Counted from the first letter of the stretch, positions 32,280 to 45,029 are shown. The stretch: DNA of 64,000 nt from Dipteronia dyeriana (GCA_032871835.1 CM065297.1:14340098-14404097), one strand, 5' to 3'. Notes: generated by a model from the sequence alone, not told the origin. Numbers and translations are program-made.

Positions 32280-33033
32280 ATATGTGGTTTGTTATTGCTC
32301 AATTTTGGTCCTAGAATTTAAATATAATTTTGTTTTGGGATTGTAACAAGAAGGGTGGTCTATCATCGCCATAATTTCCATCTTGGTAGTTGCTAAGTTT
32401 TTTTTTTGTTGTAATAAAAAAAATTGCAGCATTTTATTATTTAAATTCTTCTGTAATACATGCATAGAATGGTTTAGGTATCGAAATTGGCATCTAGATA
32501 ACTTGGTAAATCATTCTTTGGAATTAGATCACACGCCTTAAATAATTGAGTGGAAGAAGGAGTTTTGGAACACCTACGGCCTCCAAGTTTAGTTGAGCTT
32601 TATGTTTCGTGTAATAACATCCCAAGAGGTATTCATGAATGGAATTTAGCAAGATACTTCCTTACAAGGAAAGACTAGACAATTAGCCCAAACGATATTT
32701 ACTCTAAAAGGAGAGATATTCGTGAGGGATTAAATTGATGGTCGATAACTTGGTAACACACTCAATGTAATTTTATTAATATCCTCTAAAGAGTTCTTGT
32801 TAATAAAATTGCAAGGTTAAAATTGAAAACGTTGGTTGTTATGTTAACAATTAGCTGGGACCTAGTCCAACTAGTAAATGGTGCGAACTCTCTAAAGAGG
32901 CGTGACATTTATGGGTGTTGGATCACCGTTGAATTTTACGATTAAATTATTTTATTTATAATTCAAGATTAATATTCAAAAGTGCTATATCATGATTATT
33001 TACTTATAAATTTTTTGTTAATATAAAGAAATC
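32118..33033. other. Copia leader region
   Basis: No ORF of note. It holds an (AT)n microsatellite at about 32245-32276 and a poly-T tract at 32399-32408. Confidence 0.5.
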
Positions 33034-33793
33034 ATGATCCAATCCCTAATCAAATTCCTAAAAGATAATACTTTAACTGATGATAATTATGTCACATGGA
33101 AAAAGGAAAATTGGGTTGTTATAGGTTGAAAAACCATAAGATCGTTCTGTCTATTCCTAAACCACCAAACTAATGAATCTAACTCAGGAGCAAAGAGATG
33201 AGTATCAGTAGTGGAAGTCATTAGATGAAATGGCTAAATGTACGTTACATTATGACCATCATCTCCGATGTGTTGCAACAGCAACATGAAGGAATGGAGA
33301 CTGTTGCCGTTATAATGATGTCTCTAGAGGAGATGTTTGCTATAAGGTCTAGGATGACTAAGAGAGAGAGGCAATGATTGCTTTTATGAATCTTAGGACA
33401 AAACCTGGACAGAGTGTGAAAGATCACATGATAAAAGTCATAGCACATCTCAACATTGCTGAACTGAATGATGCTGAGATAGATGGTGAGAACAAAATTG
33501 ACATGATTGTTAACTCACTATCAGATTCCTTTGATCAAATCAAGTTGGACTACACCTTGAATATTAAGGAATACACCTTGCAAGGCCTGATGCAAGATGT
33601 TCAAAGCGCGTAAAAAATCCTTGTGAAAGGCAAGGGTCAAGAGATTCATATGCTTGGTAAGTTGCTAGTGTTAAAGACCCGTAAAAAGGTAGGGAGACAA
33701 CAGAAGAAAAAATAACTTGAACCTTTTTAGAATGAGACCAAGAAAGTAAACAAGATTAGAGGAAAATGTTTCTTTTGTGGTAAAAATGATCAA
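33034..33793 (+). pseudogene. Copia gag remnant
   Basis: ATG at 33034 gives MIQSLIKFLKDNTLTDDNYV, the usual copia gag start. The frame is broken several times; 33374-33613 keeps AFMNLRTKPGQSVKDHMIKV and IVNSLSDSFDQIK. A zinc knuckle start (KCFFCGKNDQ, about 33767) is cut short by a deletion that also removes the protease active site. Confidence 0.8.
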
Positions 33794-34804
33794 ATAAATA
33801 TAATGAATAAGAATGAATTCAACTTGCATTTAGGCAATGGAGCGTTGGTGTCTACTAGTGTAGTGGGAGATATTAGAATCAATTTTGATTCTCATAGGCA
33901 TTTAGTTTTAATAAACGTTTATTATGTACCACAATTCAAGAGGAATTTAATTTCGGTCTCTTGTATAAATACATTTGGATATTCAGTTACTTTTAATAAA
34001 AGTTTTATTATTAGTAAGAATAACAAAGTTGTTTGTAAAGGTACATTGGAAAACGGTTTATTCTATTTGAATTGAAATATCTCTCACTTGTTAGACACGG
34101 AATCAACAGAACCTAATCATAAAAGAGTAAAATTATCAAAAGATGAAACCTACCTATGACATTTATGCCTAGGTCATATTAACCTTAATAGGATTAAAAG
34201 ATTGGTATGTGATGGACCTCTAAGTGACTTAAAGGTTGATGATCTACCAACTTGTGAGTCTTGTTTAGAAGGTAAAATGACCAAAAGATCATTTACGACC
34301 AAAGGTGCAAAAGTCATCAAATGTTTAGGATTGATACACACTGATGTGTGTGGACCTATGAGCATTCAAGCTAGAGGTGAATATGAGTACTTCATCACAT
34401 TCACGGACGATCATTTAAGATTCGGCTATGTGCATCTCATGAGACATAAGTCGGATGCTTTTGATTTGTTCAAAGCATTTAAAGTTGAAGTATAAAATCA
34501 GCTTGAGAAACGCATAAAAATCTTGAGGTCCGATCGTGGTGGAGAATATCTATCTGGTGAGTTTCAGCAATATCTTATTGATAATGGAATAATTTCTCAG
34601 TTTTCTACACTAGGCACACCTCAACAAAATGTGGTGGTAGAAAGGAGAAATAGAACTCTTTTGGATATGGTTAGGTCTATGTTGAGTTATTCAGCACTCT
34701 CTAGTTCTTTTTGGGGATATGCTTTACAAACTGCCATGTATATTCTAAACGTTGTACCATCTAAGTCAGTTTCTAAAATATCGCATGAGTTGTGGACTGG
34801 GTGA
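33794..34804 (+). pseudogene. Copia GAG-pre-integrase and integrase
   Basis: NGALVSTSVVGDIRINF then YYVPQFKRNLISV is the region after the protease. The integrase zinc finger is LCLGHINLNRI ... CESCLEGK with a Trp-to-stop at 34157. The catalytic triad residues are all readable: HTDVCGPM (D), LRSDRGGEYL (D) and VVVERRNRTL (E). A stop at 34493 splits the core between the first and second Asp, and another at 34802 ends it. Confidence 0.88.
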
Positions 34805-36057
34805 AAGCCTAGTTTACAACACTTAAGGATACTGGATGTCCTGTGCACGTGTTAAAAGAAAAGACATATAAGATGGAGTCCCGTTCAGAAACATACATAT
34901 TCGTAGGGTATCCAAAAGGAACAAAAGGATCTTATTTTTGTAGTCCTTCAGATCTTAAAGTATTTGTTTCGACAAATGCTAAATTTCTGAAAAAGGACTA
35001 TATGAATAATTTTGTGCCTAAAAGTACAATTTTCCTAAATGAGCTTTTAGGAGATGCAATTCCACAAGAGGTTTTGCAACCAAGCCCAATTGTAAGTTCC
35101 GTACCAACACAAGATCAACAATCTACCATACCTTGTCGTAGTGGGAGGGTTGTTAGACAACCCGAGAGATTTATCAGTCTAGGAGAATCTGTAGAGAATC
35201 TTCCGGACGATGATGATCCCTATACATACAAGAAAGCAATGGAAGATGTTGACAGTCACCATTATCAAAAGGAAATGCAATCCGAAATTGAATCTATATT
35301 CAAAAACAAAGTCTGGTCTCTTAGAGACTTGCCTAAAGGGATAAAACCCATCGGGTGCAAGTGGGTATACAAGAGGAAAAGGAGAATGGATGGAAATGTG
35401 GTAACCTTTAAAGCTAGATTGGTAGCTAAAGGTTATACACAGAAGGAAGGTATCGATTAAGAAGAAACCTTCTCTCCTGTAGCCATGCTTAAATCCATCA
35501 GGATACCCTTATCCATTGCGGCATCTCTAGACCTAGAGATTTGGCAAATGGACATAAAGACAACTTTCCTTAATGGAAGTCTTGACGAAAGCATCTACCT
35601 GATGCAACCATAAGGATTCAGTGAAAAGGGCCAAGAGGAAAGGGTATGCAAGTTGCAAAGATCCATTTATGGATTGAAGTAAGCATCCAGATCCTGGAAC
35701 ATAAGGTTCGATCAAGCCGTGAAAAGTTTTAAATTTATTCAAAACCTTGATGAACCTTATGTATACAAAAGGATTAAAGGCGACAAGTTGGTTTCCTAGT
35801 TCTTTACGTTGATGATATACTACTAATCGGAAACGATGTAGGTGTATTGACATCATTAAATGAATTATTAGCAAAACGATTTGTTATGAAGGAATTAGGA
35901 GAAGCAAGTTATATTCTTGGTATCCAAGTCATAAGGGATAGAACGAATAGAACGATTGCATTATCCCAAGCTTCATACATAGATAAAATCTTGACTAGGT
36001 TTTCCATGCAAAATTCCAAGAAAGGTATGTTACCTTTCAGACAGAAATAAAACTTTC
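34805..36057 (+). pseudogene. Copia reverse transcriptase
   Basis: 34843-35460 encodes the integrase tail and RT start (RSGRVVRQPERF, WSLRDLPKGIKPIGCKWVYK, KARLVAKGYTQKEGID). A stop at 35458, another near 35611 (QP*GF) and a frameshift near 35795 follow. The catalytic box LYVDDILLIGN is intact (about 35803) in a different frame, continuing to 36050 (KELGEASYILGIQVI). Not translatable as one protein. Confidence 0.88.
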
Positions 36058-36729
36058 TAAAGCACAAGTTCCTAAGAATGAGCATGAAGAGCAATTCATG
36101 AGTAGGGTTCCATATGCATCGGCAGTTGGAAGTCTCATGTATGCAATGCTCTGCACTAGACCAAATATTTGTTTTGGTATGGGCATAGTTAGCAGGTTTT
36201 AATCGAAATCTGGTCCTGATCACTGGACGACAGTCAAGCATATTTTCAAATATCTTAGGAGAACGAGAGATTATATGCTTGTATACTAATGAGGGGATTT
36301 AATTCATGTTGGGTATACAAATTCTGATTTTGTCAGATTCTAACTCTAGGATATCAACATCAGGATCTATGTTTACTATTGGAGGATGGGCAGTCATATG
36401 GAGGAGTATCAAGAAATCTTGTATTGGCGATTCCACCATAGAAGCCGAGTATGTTACCTTATACGAGGCTGCTAAAGAGGCTGTTTGGCTCCACCAATTC
36501 TTGATTGACTTTGATGTGGTTCCTAATGCAAATAAGCAGATCACTATCTATATGTGACAATAGTGGATTAGTGGCTAATTCAAGAGAACAAAGAAGTCAT
36601 AAGAGAGAGAAACACATTGAAAGAAAGTATCACCTTCTAAGGGAAATTGTGCATAAGGGTGACGTGACGATTACCAAGATCGCGTCAGCAGAAAATCTAG
36701 CGGATCCCTTTACAAAGGCTCTTCCATAA
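36058..36729 (+). pseudogene. Copia RNase H
   Basis: Fragments in shifting frames: YASAVGSLMYAMLCTRP-like text (36113-36160), SDSNSRISTSGSMF, STIEAEYVTLYEAAKEAVWL (Glu block, about 36435), CDNSGLVANSREQRSHKR (Asp block, about 36552) and the C-terminal IASAENLADPFTKALP ending at 36729. This is the standard copia RNase H order; it is frameshifted at about 36300 and 36545. Confidence 0.85.
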
Positions 36730-36790
36730 AAGAATTTTGATGGGCATTTAGAGAACATGGGGATGAGAGATATGACACATTTGTAATAGA

Positions 36791-36803
36791 GCAAGTGGAA
36801 GAT
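36791..36803 (+). other. Copia polypurine tract
   Basis: GCAAGTGGAAGAT directly before the 3' LTR (TGTTGGG). Confidence 0.8.
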
Positions 36804-39235
36804 TGTTGGGTTTATGCTCAATAACAAGAGTGGAATAATATATTTGATAGTCTTTTCATATTAATAAAGTGATGTCTAGTTTAACAAATGTTATAGCACT
36901 TATAGTTTAACTATTATAATTGTCAAAAGTAAATAATCATCAGGTCAAAAGACTACGAGAAAAGAAGAATTGTTCATACATCTAGATATGTATAAGGTAG
37001 ACACAATTCTTTAGTTAGTCTTGAATAATATTCACAACTTAAGATAAAAGGTTGGGCGCCTTTATCTTGTTAAAGTTGTACATTCTTTTGCTAGCATTTG
37101 AGTGGGATCAAATGTGTTATAATGAGTCTAAAATCATCAAAGTGTGGTGTCTTTGGGCAAAAGAATCTAGTGCACTGGGTGCATTGAATAGGATCATAAT
37201 GAAATACTTTATCTAGAACCGTCAATAGATAAAAAAATTTCATTTGAAGACAATCAGAGAGTCTATCTCAATCCTGAGATAAATGATGGACTTATGGTTG
37301 CAAGTGTTATCATTTAAGCTATCAATGAGTACGATTATATAGCATAGTCTATCCTCGATAGTTTGGTGGTATTCATTTGTTAATCGACAGAGGACTTCAT
37401 TTATAGATATGGACTTCGTGGCTCTATCTATTGAATGAGATTAGAATACCATCATATGGTTGTTTTGAGGTATTGGATATTAAATCTTAACGTTAAGTTT
37501 TCAAAAGTTTCTATTGAAACATGGCTTCTAGACAACTCAGAATATCCTAGTTCAAAATGTGGTCATATGAGTAAATATGTTAACTTGGAGAGTTATAGGT
37601 GGTCTATGAGCTCTTGGCGATTTTTTGGTATTCTTCACGATGATACACTTTCTCCAATAAGGTGATCTAGGGTATGAATGAGTAACATCAACTTATTCTA
37701 TCTTTATTTAAGAGTTAAATTTTAGTTATTTAGTGGAATAAACTAAAATTAAATAGATCGGACCTAAGTGAATCATTTGTTTATTGTGATTGGGTTGTGT
37801 CTATTGGAGCTTGAATTTAGATAGCCTGCCAAGATCTCCAATCCACACGAACTTGCATGGATCACTTGATATATTCTACCGGACCAATTTAGGGGTCAAT
37901 CTAGAATTGTATTAAGGCATGTGAACTTGTTTCTTTTTGTAAGAATAGGTTTAGTTCACATGTGTACTTTTTATTTAGGTCTAATGGATTTAATAAAATA
38001 AGAAAAATAATACATGGCCCATTTACATGTGTTGGGCGGCAAGGCTAATTAAGAATAACTTAATTATATTATTTTTATTTTTGTATTTAATTAAATGGAA
38101 ATTAATTAATTTGTTGATTAATTATTATTTAATCAAAAGTCAAAATCTTTTTCCTAATAGGAGATGGTCTCCTAAAATTATACTATTATTAGTAGTATAA
38201 TTAATATTAAAGACTACATTTGATAAGTAGATAAATAAAAGGAGTTATTTATTTAATCAAATTAGGAAGTCTTTAATATGGTACAAAGATACTATTGAGT
38301 TGGATTAAGAGTCTTGGTGTAGGATATCATTCTTTTATGAAAAGGATTCTTAACCACCAAGTAAATCTACCTAAGGAAAGGATTCTTAACTACCAAGTAA
38401 TCCTTCATAGGAAAAGAATTAAGTCTCCTAATTATATTCTTGTGAATTTCGGTCAGCTCATAAATATATATAAGAGGATAGAATTCCTTTTAGAAAAGGA
38501 TTCTTAACTACCAAATAAATCCATCTAAGGAAATGATTCTTTCCAACCAAGTAAATCCTTCTTAGGAAAGGATTTGTGATCCTATATATATATCCTTGTG
38601 AATTTCGGCCAGCCCTATGATTTTTAGAGTGAAAATTTCGGCCACCCTAAGTGTTTTTTATGAGAGAATTTTGCTTGCCAAGAGAGAATTTTGAGAGAGA
38701 AAATTTAGTATTTTACTCTAGACAAAATTCAATCAACTCTAAGATATACGGTGTGGAATTCGGCCAAGGAGAAAAGAGAAAAAAGAGAACGTTTTTGTTT
38801 TTGACAGTATACTAGTATCTCTTACATCAAAAGGGTTTTGTATACAAAATCAAATCGGGTTCACGTGAGTTTCAATCAAGTAGAATTATAATTCACGAGT
38901 GACCAGACGTTCTTGGAGTTTTCTCTTGGAGGATTTTTATAACTAACGAAGAAAAGATTTTGTTCGTCTCCATCCTCCGGTATACAATTTAAAGAAAGAG
39001 AGCCCATACTCCTAGGTGATTCACATTTGTGATTGGATTGGAAGATCTTGCAGAATCAATTCGGCGCTTGTTCAATCATCACGAGAAAAAGGTACGACAC
39101 TTTTTATATATATCAATTAATCTAGGGTTAAGTTCTAGTTTCATAAAAGGATTTTTATTTATTTATACGCAAACCCTAATTTTTTTTTAAAATTTTCTCA
39201 CGCTTCCACTGCGCATGTGTTTTATTTTCCCTACA
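36804..39235 (+). repeat. Copia 3' LTR
   Basis: Begins TGTTGGGTTTATGCTCAA and ends TTCCCTACA; same order of blocks as 29645-32103 with scattered substitutions and small indels. The frames at 37435-37665 and 38295-38507 recur in other LTR copies without codon conservation. Confidence 0.92.
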
Positions 39236-40150
39236 CTGTCTTCTATCATTAGAATTTAGGCGACAATGGAGCTTTATTAACTGGTGGTGAATTTCGGTCC
39301 TCTCCACTTTCATGCATGTATTTATACTGTAGATTTTAGGTTTAGCTAGTTACTTTCCCGCCTTAAATCATTAAATCAAATCCCCTCTTATTAGGTGGGA
39401 TGTTACGTTTAAATGTCGTTAACTTTGGTTTATTAACTGATTCGACGATATCTTGTGAGGAGATAAGTTTGTTTCTTCTTTTAATTTAATGACTTGACCT
39501 ACATGCATGTAATGGTATAATGAATATTAGAGTTGACTTTGATCCCATGTGTTGCCTTGGTGAGGTGCCTCATGGAAGTCTCCGAATAGGGTGCCTACTA
39601 CATTGAATGACGAGGTATACTTCAGTACTGATATTATTACTATTAGCTCGATCCAACCACTATAGGCCTCCTTTGAAGCTTGACCTAATTATGTTGGCAA
39701 TTTTTAGTGATAATAGAGCTTTATGAGCTTCCTCTTTCCCTGCTTAGGTAGGTTGAGATTATACCTCAGCCAAGTGAGAAGATAATGCAAGACAAGTTCG
39801 GTAGCCTAATAGTCTCTGGGTGAAAGTAGAGATGGTAGCATGCTTCAGAGAAGGTCGTGAGATACCTAAAGCTCAGGAAACTCAGGTCTTCCCGTGTCAA
39901 CCTAGCTTCGGGCTTCTAACCTGATACAGGGAGCTTGATGTAGTCACGTTGAGCTATAATTAGTGAGTCTGAATGTGTGTAAGATGTTCGGAAGGTATGG
40001 GTGACCTCAGTTTGCTACTGTAGGGTTGTATAGTAGCTCAACCTTAGGGACCTTGATACCCTATTGCATAGGCCCTGATTTGGACCCTTGCATGAAGGTT
40101 GGAGGGTGGGAAATTTTCATTTGGTCCTTTGCCAAATTTTACTATTAACA
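39236..40150 (-). repeat. Minus-strand Tat LTR, 5' part
   Basis: Its right end ACTATTAACA is the reverse of the LTR start TGTTAATAGT at 14819. Matching blocks include TTTGTTTCTTCTT (GGAAACAAA block) and a reverse TATA (TTTATACTG, about 39320). It continues to 29644-29329 on the other side of the copia insertion. Confidence 0.65.
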
Positions 40151-40749
40151 CCTGTATTACCAAATTATTAGTTAAGTCAGTTATGCATAGAAGACTGGCT
40201 TTCAAAGATAAGGCAAAACACATTTGACCAAGATAGAGTTAGATACAAATAAGAAGAAGAAAGAAGTCTTCATTTATAGCATTCAGAGAGCCCATCCCTT
40301 CACTGAGCTACATCAGAGTGAGCAAGGATCTCATCCTCAGGTTCCGGGATATATCTGAAAAAAAATGGCTAACAAGAATGGATAAGCAACTGGTCATGAT
40401 CTAGCAAGGTGCCTACCTTTTTTGGGCAATAAAAATAAGCACCCAGTCGTAAGGTCATGCGGCTCCATCCTTATAGTATCCCCATCCAGCGGCTTCATCT
40501 TTTGGTGGCTACCCGTCTACCTGCTTTTGAATTAGCACTTAGGTAACCTCGACTAGGATTTCAAGAGGTACTGGGTCAGTCTAGGGAACCGTGGTAACCC
40601 TCACCCTAACCTTTTCCTCCGTTGGTTTTACCTCAGCTACTCCCTCCGCTTGAGCCGAACCATCTTGGCTTTCCACAAACTCCTTAGAGGCAGGCTGGTC
40701 TTCCACCACTCCTTGAACAACGTGAAGATCTTCTTCAACCTTCTTGGAA
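40151..40749. repeat. Tat non-coding sequence, left part of composite unit B
   Basis: Colinear with 1930-2640. It begins TGTATTACCAAATTATTAG directly at the minus-strand LTR start; in unit A the same sequence follows the inverted LTR-end piece. No gene. Confidence 0.5.
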
Positions 40750-41480
40750 TCACGCTATCCCAGACTGTTGGTCTTCATCGTTTGCACCTTCATCAGTACC
40801 AATAGTTCTAGAGGGACCCACCCTTTCACCAGTTGGGGTAGACAGTTTCCTTGCCCTCTCTAGGTTTTCTTCTCGGTTCCAATCTGCGTTAATGGATAGG
40901 TCGAAGAGAAGAGGTAATGCATGGGCCATTTGGAATGCTGTATAAAAGTAACCTTCATCAATAAGGGAGTCAACTTCTTCCTTCAAACAGGCCATGCATA
41001 GAGTTTGATTCTCCTTCACCTGCTCCCTGACTTTCTTACTTTACGAGTTTCTCTCCATAGCTCGCTGCTCCGACCTGAGGGTTTCCTGATCAAGTGCACG
41101 TTTCAGCCTCTCCATGTCACAACGAGTATCCTATAATTCCTTCTTGATCACATTCAGATTGAGGTTCAATGCCTACTCAATGCCCTAGTTAGAGCAGGCT
41201 CCCCTCTGGCCACCTCATCATCAAATTCAGCCTTTTCGGCACACCTTCTCAATACAGACATTTGATGGCTCATCGCTATGTTATACTTGAAAGTCTATAA
41301 ATCACAACAACCAAGTTAGACATCACCTAAGTACTAGTTATGTGAATACCAGAATGATAATTAAATGGGATATGATTCCTTGCTTACCTCAGCAATAAGA
41401 GCAGAACCCTTGGTGAGCAGAATCTCAGAAGGCAGCGAAGTCATTGGAGCTATTATTGATTTAGTTATAGCATTTATCAA
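40750..41480 (-). pseudogene. Tat-type antisense ORF, 3' exons (unit B)
   Basis: Paralogue of 2640-3290. The upstream exon (PSEILLTKGSALIAE) ends at a GAG|GTAAGC donor near 41385, followed after an intron by MSVLRRCAEKAEFDDEVARG near 41260. Frameshifts then separate a coiled segment (ERLKRALDQETLRSEQRAM) from the best-preserved C-terminal frame (41019-40750): VDSLIDEGYFYTAFQMAHAL, DLSINADWNREENLERARKL and an acidic tail. Together with unit A it shows the original protein had coiled coil plus a C-terminal domain. Function unknown. Confidence 0.5.
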
Positions 41481-41714
41481 GGGGGATCATTGTATGCTAG
41501 ACATTGTTCTTTTTTTTTGATATGTTCACATGCTCCATTTTGTTATATGTTGGCATATTCTTGACTTAATGATACTTGTAAGATGCTACTCAATATCTTT
41601 ATCTTGCATGATGATTCATTTCTATCATATGTCTTTGTGATTATATTTTTCTGACTAACTTGCTTAAATTGTTTCCACTCATTTTGGTTGTATGTGTTTA
41701 GCATCTTATTACAC
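41481..41714. other. Junction region (unit B)
   Basis: Same junction as at 3275-3510, with GGGGGATCATTGTATGCTAG at 41484. No gene. Confidence 0.3.
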
Positions 41715-42722
41715 ATGAACATGGGGAAAACAAAAGTTACCAGAAATGGAAATTCATCGAAACCCATTGTGAAGTTCAAGTCTTCCTTAAAAGGATCCAA
41801 AGTTTCAAAGATAAAAGATTAAGGGATCATTGGAACTAAGAAGATGTATCAAGAGAGAGGAATCGACTTGAGTAAGTGTAAAGATTTTTACATTTATAAG
41901 TGCTTAAAAGATAGAAATTTGGAATCTTGGGTAAGCATGCTAGGAATGGTAAATGATAATCTTATGAGAGAATTTCCAGAAGTATAAAGAAAGTTTTACC
42001 TTTTTAGATGCTTGGATGGAAATTAGATGTGTTATTTTTAGAGTCAACCCGGAAAACATCAACAAGTTTCTTGGGTTTTTTAATGATATTGAGTCTAATT
42101 TTCTTGATGTGGACATTGTTGAGAACCTTAATATCTTGGGTAGAACTTTTTGTGATAATGCTTCTTTTGAGTGGAAGAATAGAGCTTATATTAGTCAACA
42201 TGAGATAACTAAGGTAAGTGCTTTTTGGCATCTTTTTATATGCACTAATCTCATTGGATCTTTGAATTCGACGGAATTGAATAAGAACAAGATCAAATTA
42301 GTGTACGCCTTAATAACTTATCAACCAATAAACCTTGGAGAAATTCTCATGTATTGCATAGATAGTGCAGTTTTTGCTGCCATAATGGATAAAAAACTAG
42401 CATTACCGGGGTTTATTACACAATTGTGCTTAGCTCGTGGGATATAGAGTAGAGAGGATGATGTGCTACTTCAACCCTTGGAGATAAACAATTATAAGTG
42501 TGACATTTATGTCGTACAAAAATAAGGGGATGGCTTGTGATACTTTTGGACTATTTAGTAGTACTCAAGTTGATAGTCATGTGACTAACAAAAGTGTTCT
42601 TCTAGAATGGGCTACACAATTGAAGGAGAATGTGGATGAACTTAGTGCTAAAGGTGAGGACAACCAAGCAATCACAACTTTTTTGGTGAAGCAATTGGCT
42701 AGTATAATCACTTTGAGGTATT
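41715..42722 (+). pseudogene. Putative plant transposon protein ORF, copy B
   Basis: Start ATG at 41715 or 41721 (MGKTKVTRNGNSSKPIVKFK, basic). A stop near 41821 and a frameshift near 41975 break the N-terminal part; 42016-42447 is an open 143-codon core (VNPENINKFLGFFNDIESNF, FWHLFICTNLIGSLNSTELN, VYALITYQPINLGEILMYCI, LPGFITQLCLARGI), the pattern of the plant family PF20167-like. A stop at 42445 and a frameshift near 42490 precede the tail 42500-42724 (YKNKGMACDTFGLFSSTQVD and a Glu/Lys segment). Without the solo LTR of unit A this copy shows the full gene length, about 330 codons. No transposase catalytic triad is seen. Confidence 0.6.
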
Positions 42723-43164
42723 GAAGTTATTTCATGTCAAAAAGGGGAGAAATAAAAGTGCAAGCATACTTGATTTCTTTTATATTTTATATGGTTTTTG
42801 TGAACACTTGAACTTATGGCATGTAATATTTTGGTTTAAGATTTGCTTAATATATATATTTTTTTATTTGGCATGTATTAAGGGGGAGATATATGTATTT
42901 GTGAACTTAATTGTTGATTCTTATCCAAAGTATATGTTGCCATTTGTATTTCTTTTTTCTATTATACTTGTATATGCTTTGCTTTAAGATGATTTTAGGT
43001 TGCTTGAAGAGAAGATCAAGATGAAGTTCAAGAATTCTGGAAGATTAGTCTTAAGAAACAATCTCATTGTAATGTGAGGGTGTGATTTTGTGACCAATCT
43101 TTATTTTATATTTTTTTAGTATATATATAGGTGTTTTGACAGGGAATTTGCCAAATGAGGAGAT
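42723..43164. other. 3' untranslated part of the SIRE-like unit B
   Basis: Colinear with 6446-6917 and ending in CCAAATGAGGAGAT, a purine tract (43151-43164). The open frames at 42721-42987 are not conserved in unit A. Confidence 0.5.
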
Positions 43165-45022
43165 TGTTAGGTATTAGCTTGTGTTGGCATTAATTCCATA
43201 TCAAAATAATGATTTACTTGCATTGCTTTAGTTGTTTAGTTGATGATGATTTAAGCTTCAAAGAAGAAATGACAACTATTCAAGCAAGTTCAAGTCTTCA
43301 AAAGGAAAAGTGCTTCTTGATTATACAAAGGTATATTAAGATCTCTTTCCTCTTTCAAGGCTTAGGTGCACACACAAACAAATCATACATATGTTTACCT
43401 GCATCATTGTGCACCATTTATAACACATTCACAAACTTGATGTTGAATGCCCATGCATTGGTATAGAATAAAGAAGTTTTGGAAAATGTATGTATGTAGA
43501 CTGTCTATGAAGTTTGCATTCTTATGTGAAATGTGTTTGTATGTTTAAATATTTGTATAAGATGGATCTTAAGCTTTATTTTAGTTTTATATTGTTCATG
43601 ATTAAGTTCTAGACATTTCGGTTACTCATACACTTGATTTCGAGTTCTAAGTCAAGAGTTATGAAACTTTCTAGTCATGTTGCTTGTATTGTATTTGTCT
43701 TCGTGTATCAAGTCGAATTCTTATTTTCTAGGTTGAGTATCATATTCATCCATGTTTGTGAGAGAGTCCCAGTTTGTAATCCGTAAACGGATTAGAATTC
43801 CGTGTTTGGAGGCCGGTGAACGATTGAAGAACGAGAAGGGAGCGAGCGAGGAAAAGAAGAGCAACCAAACCCTTCTTTCCCGAGAGGGCGTGTGGCCATC
43901 TCGAGCAAGAATGCTTTCTGCCCCGAGATGCCCACGTGCTATCTCAGGTAGCAGCATGGGTTGGCAATTCTTTTCCTTCTTGGTCATTTCACATTCCCTT
44001 TCACTCTCATAATTCATTTGAAGAAGAGATTTGAAAAATTGAGTGCAGAATTTTCTCTGAAAAGTTTTTCACCTTCCAAATACTTTATCTTCTTCGTTTT
44101 AACTCCGATTTGAGTGATTCAAAGTTGAGAGTGTTCATCTATCTTTCTTCTATCTTTTCTGAGAAGGTCTGAGTAGTTTTTGTTGTTTTTTTTAGAGCCT
44201 ATTCTCATAAAAACGGGACTGCAGCAATTTTACTAAAGTATTGATTTTCTTCTAAAATTTTGTTTTAAAACTTGATCAATTGCCTTGGGTTTTCTTCCTC
44301 AATGAATGTATGTATATTGTGATGAGTTTAATTTGAGTTTTGAACTCATTTAAAGCTAGATTGATCTTGGATTGAAATCTCACATGTTGAGTTAGGTTTT
44401 GCTGTTACCTATGTTTTCACATGATTGAGATTGTATTGTGCTAGCTTTGAATATATGACTATTTAATGATCTTTGATTGATTGATTTTGTGAAAAATAGT
44501 TCATAACATGTATTAGATTCAACATGGTCGAATCTACTCTTAAAATACATGTTGTTGTGTTCTTAGAGCTATTCTTGTGCTTAATTGAATCTATGAATAT
44601 AATATGGTCTAGAACTTGTGCTAGAAATCTAAATGACTTTGTCATATGATTTTAGCTTCGTGAGATCTATATTTGTCATTCATGCATTTTAACTACACTA
44701 TATTTGATAAATGGATTTTCATGCATATGTCTAGATTCCATAAACTTTGTTGATCATCATTTTCTATGTTGCGTGCTTGTTTACATTTTGCATCCGTGAT
44801 CACTTAGATGCCTTGTGATGAGGTTGGAAGTCTTATTTAATAGAATGATTCTTTGATTTAAGCAAGAAGTCTTGCTAATTGTCAGTGATTGATTGTCAGT
44901 GATTGAAATATAAAAATTGTGATACAAGCAATCTAGAGGGATAAACTTAAGTTTGTTTCTAGAGAGCAGAAACAGGTATCTAACCTATTCGTCCCTCCCC
45001 CTTTCTAGGTTTGCTTAAGGCA
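43165..45022 (+). repeat. SIRE-like LTR (unit B)
   Basis: Begins TGTTAGGTATTAGCTTGTG after the purine tract. Colinear with 6918-8598 but with one internal deletion at about 44656. It ends near CCTATTCGTCCCTCCCC..CTAGG (44984-45008), the usual SIRE-type LTR end. The exact terminus is approximate. Frames at 43209-43466 and 43721-44017 are not conserved as protein. Confidence 0.55.
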
Positions 45023-45029
45023 TTTAACC

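Larger units (their letters stand above)
29645..39235 (+). mobile_element. Copia retrotransposon with 2.4-kb LTRs
   Basis: A 9591-bp element with 5' LTR 29645-32103, primer site, gag, pol in copia order (integrase before RT), polypurine tract and 3' LTR 36804-39235. Flanking pentamers are CCATC (29640-29644) and CTGTC (39236-39240); both differ from CCGTC by one CpG-type transition. It sits inside the minus-strand Tat LTR, whose two halves join exactly across it. All coding parts carry stops or frameshifts, and the protease active site is missing, so it is non-autonomous now. Confidence 0.9.
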
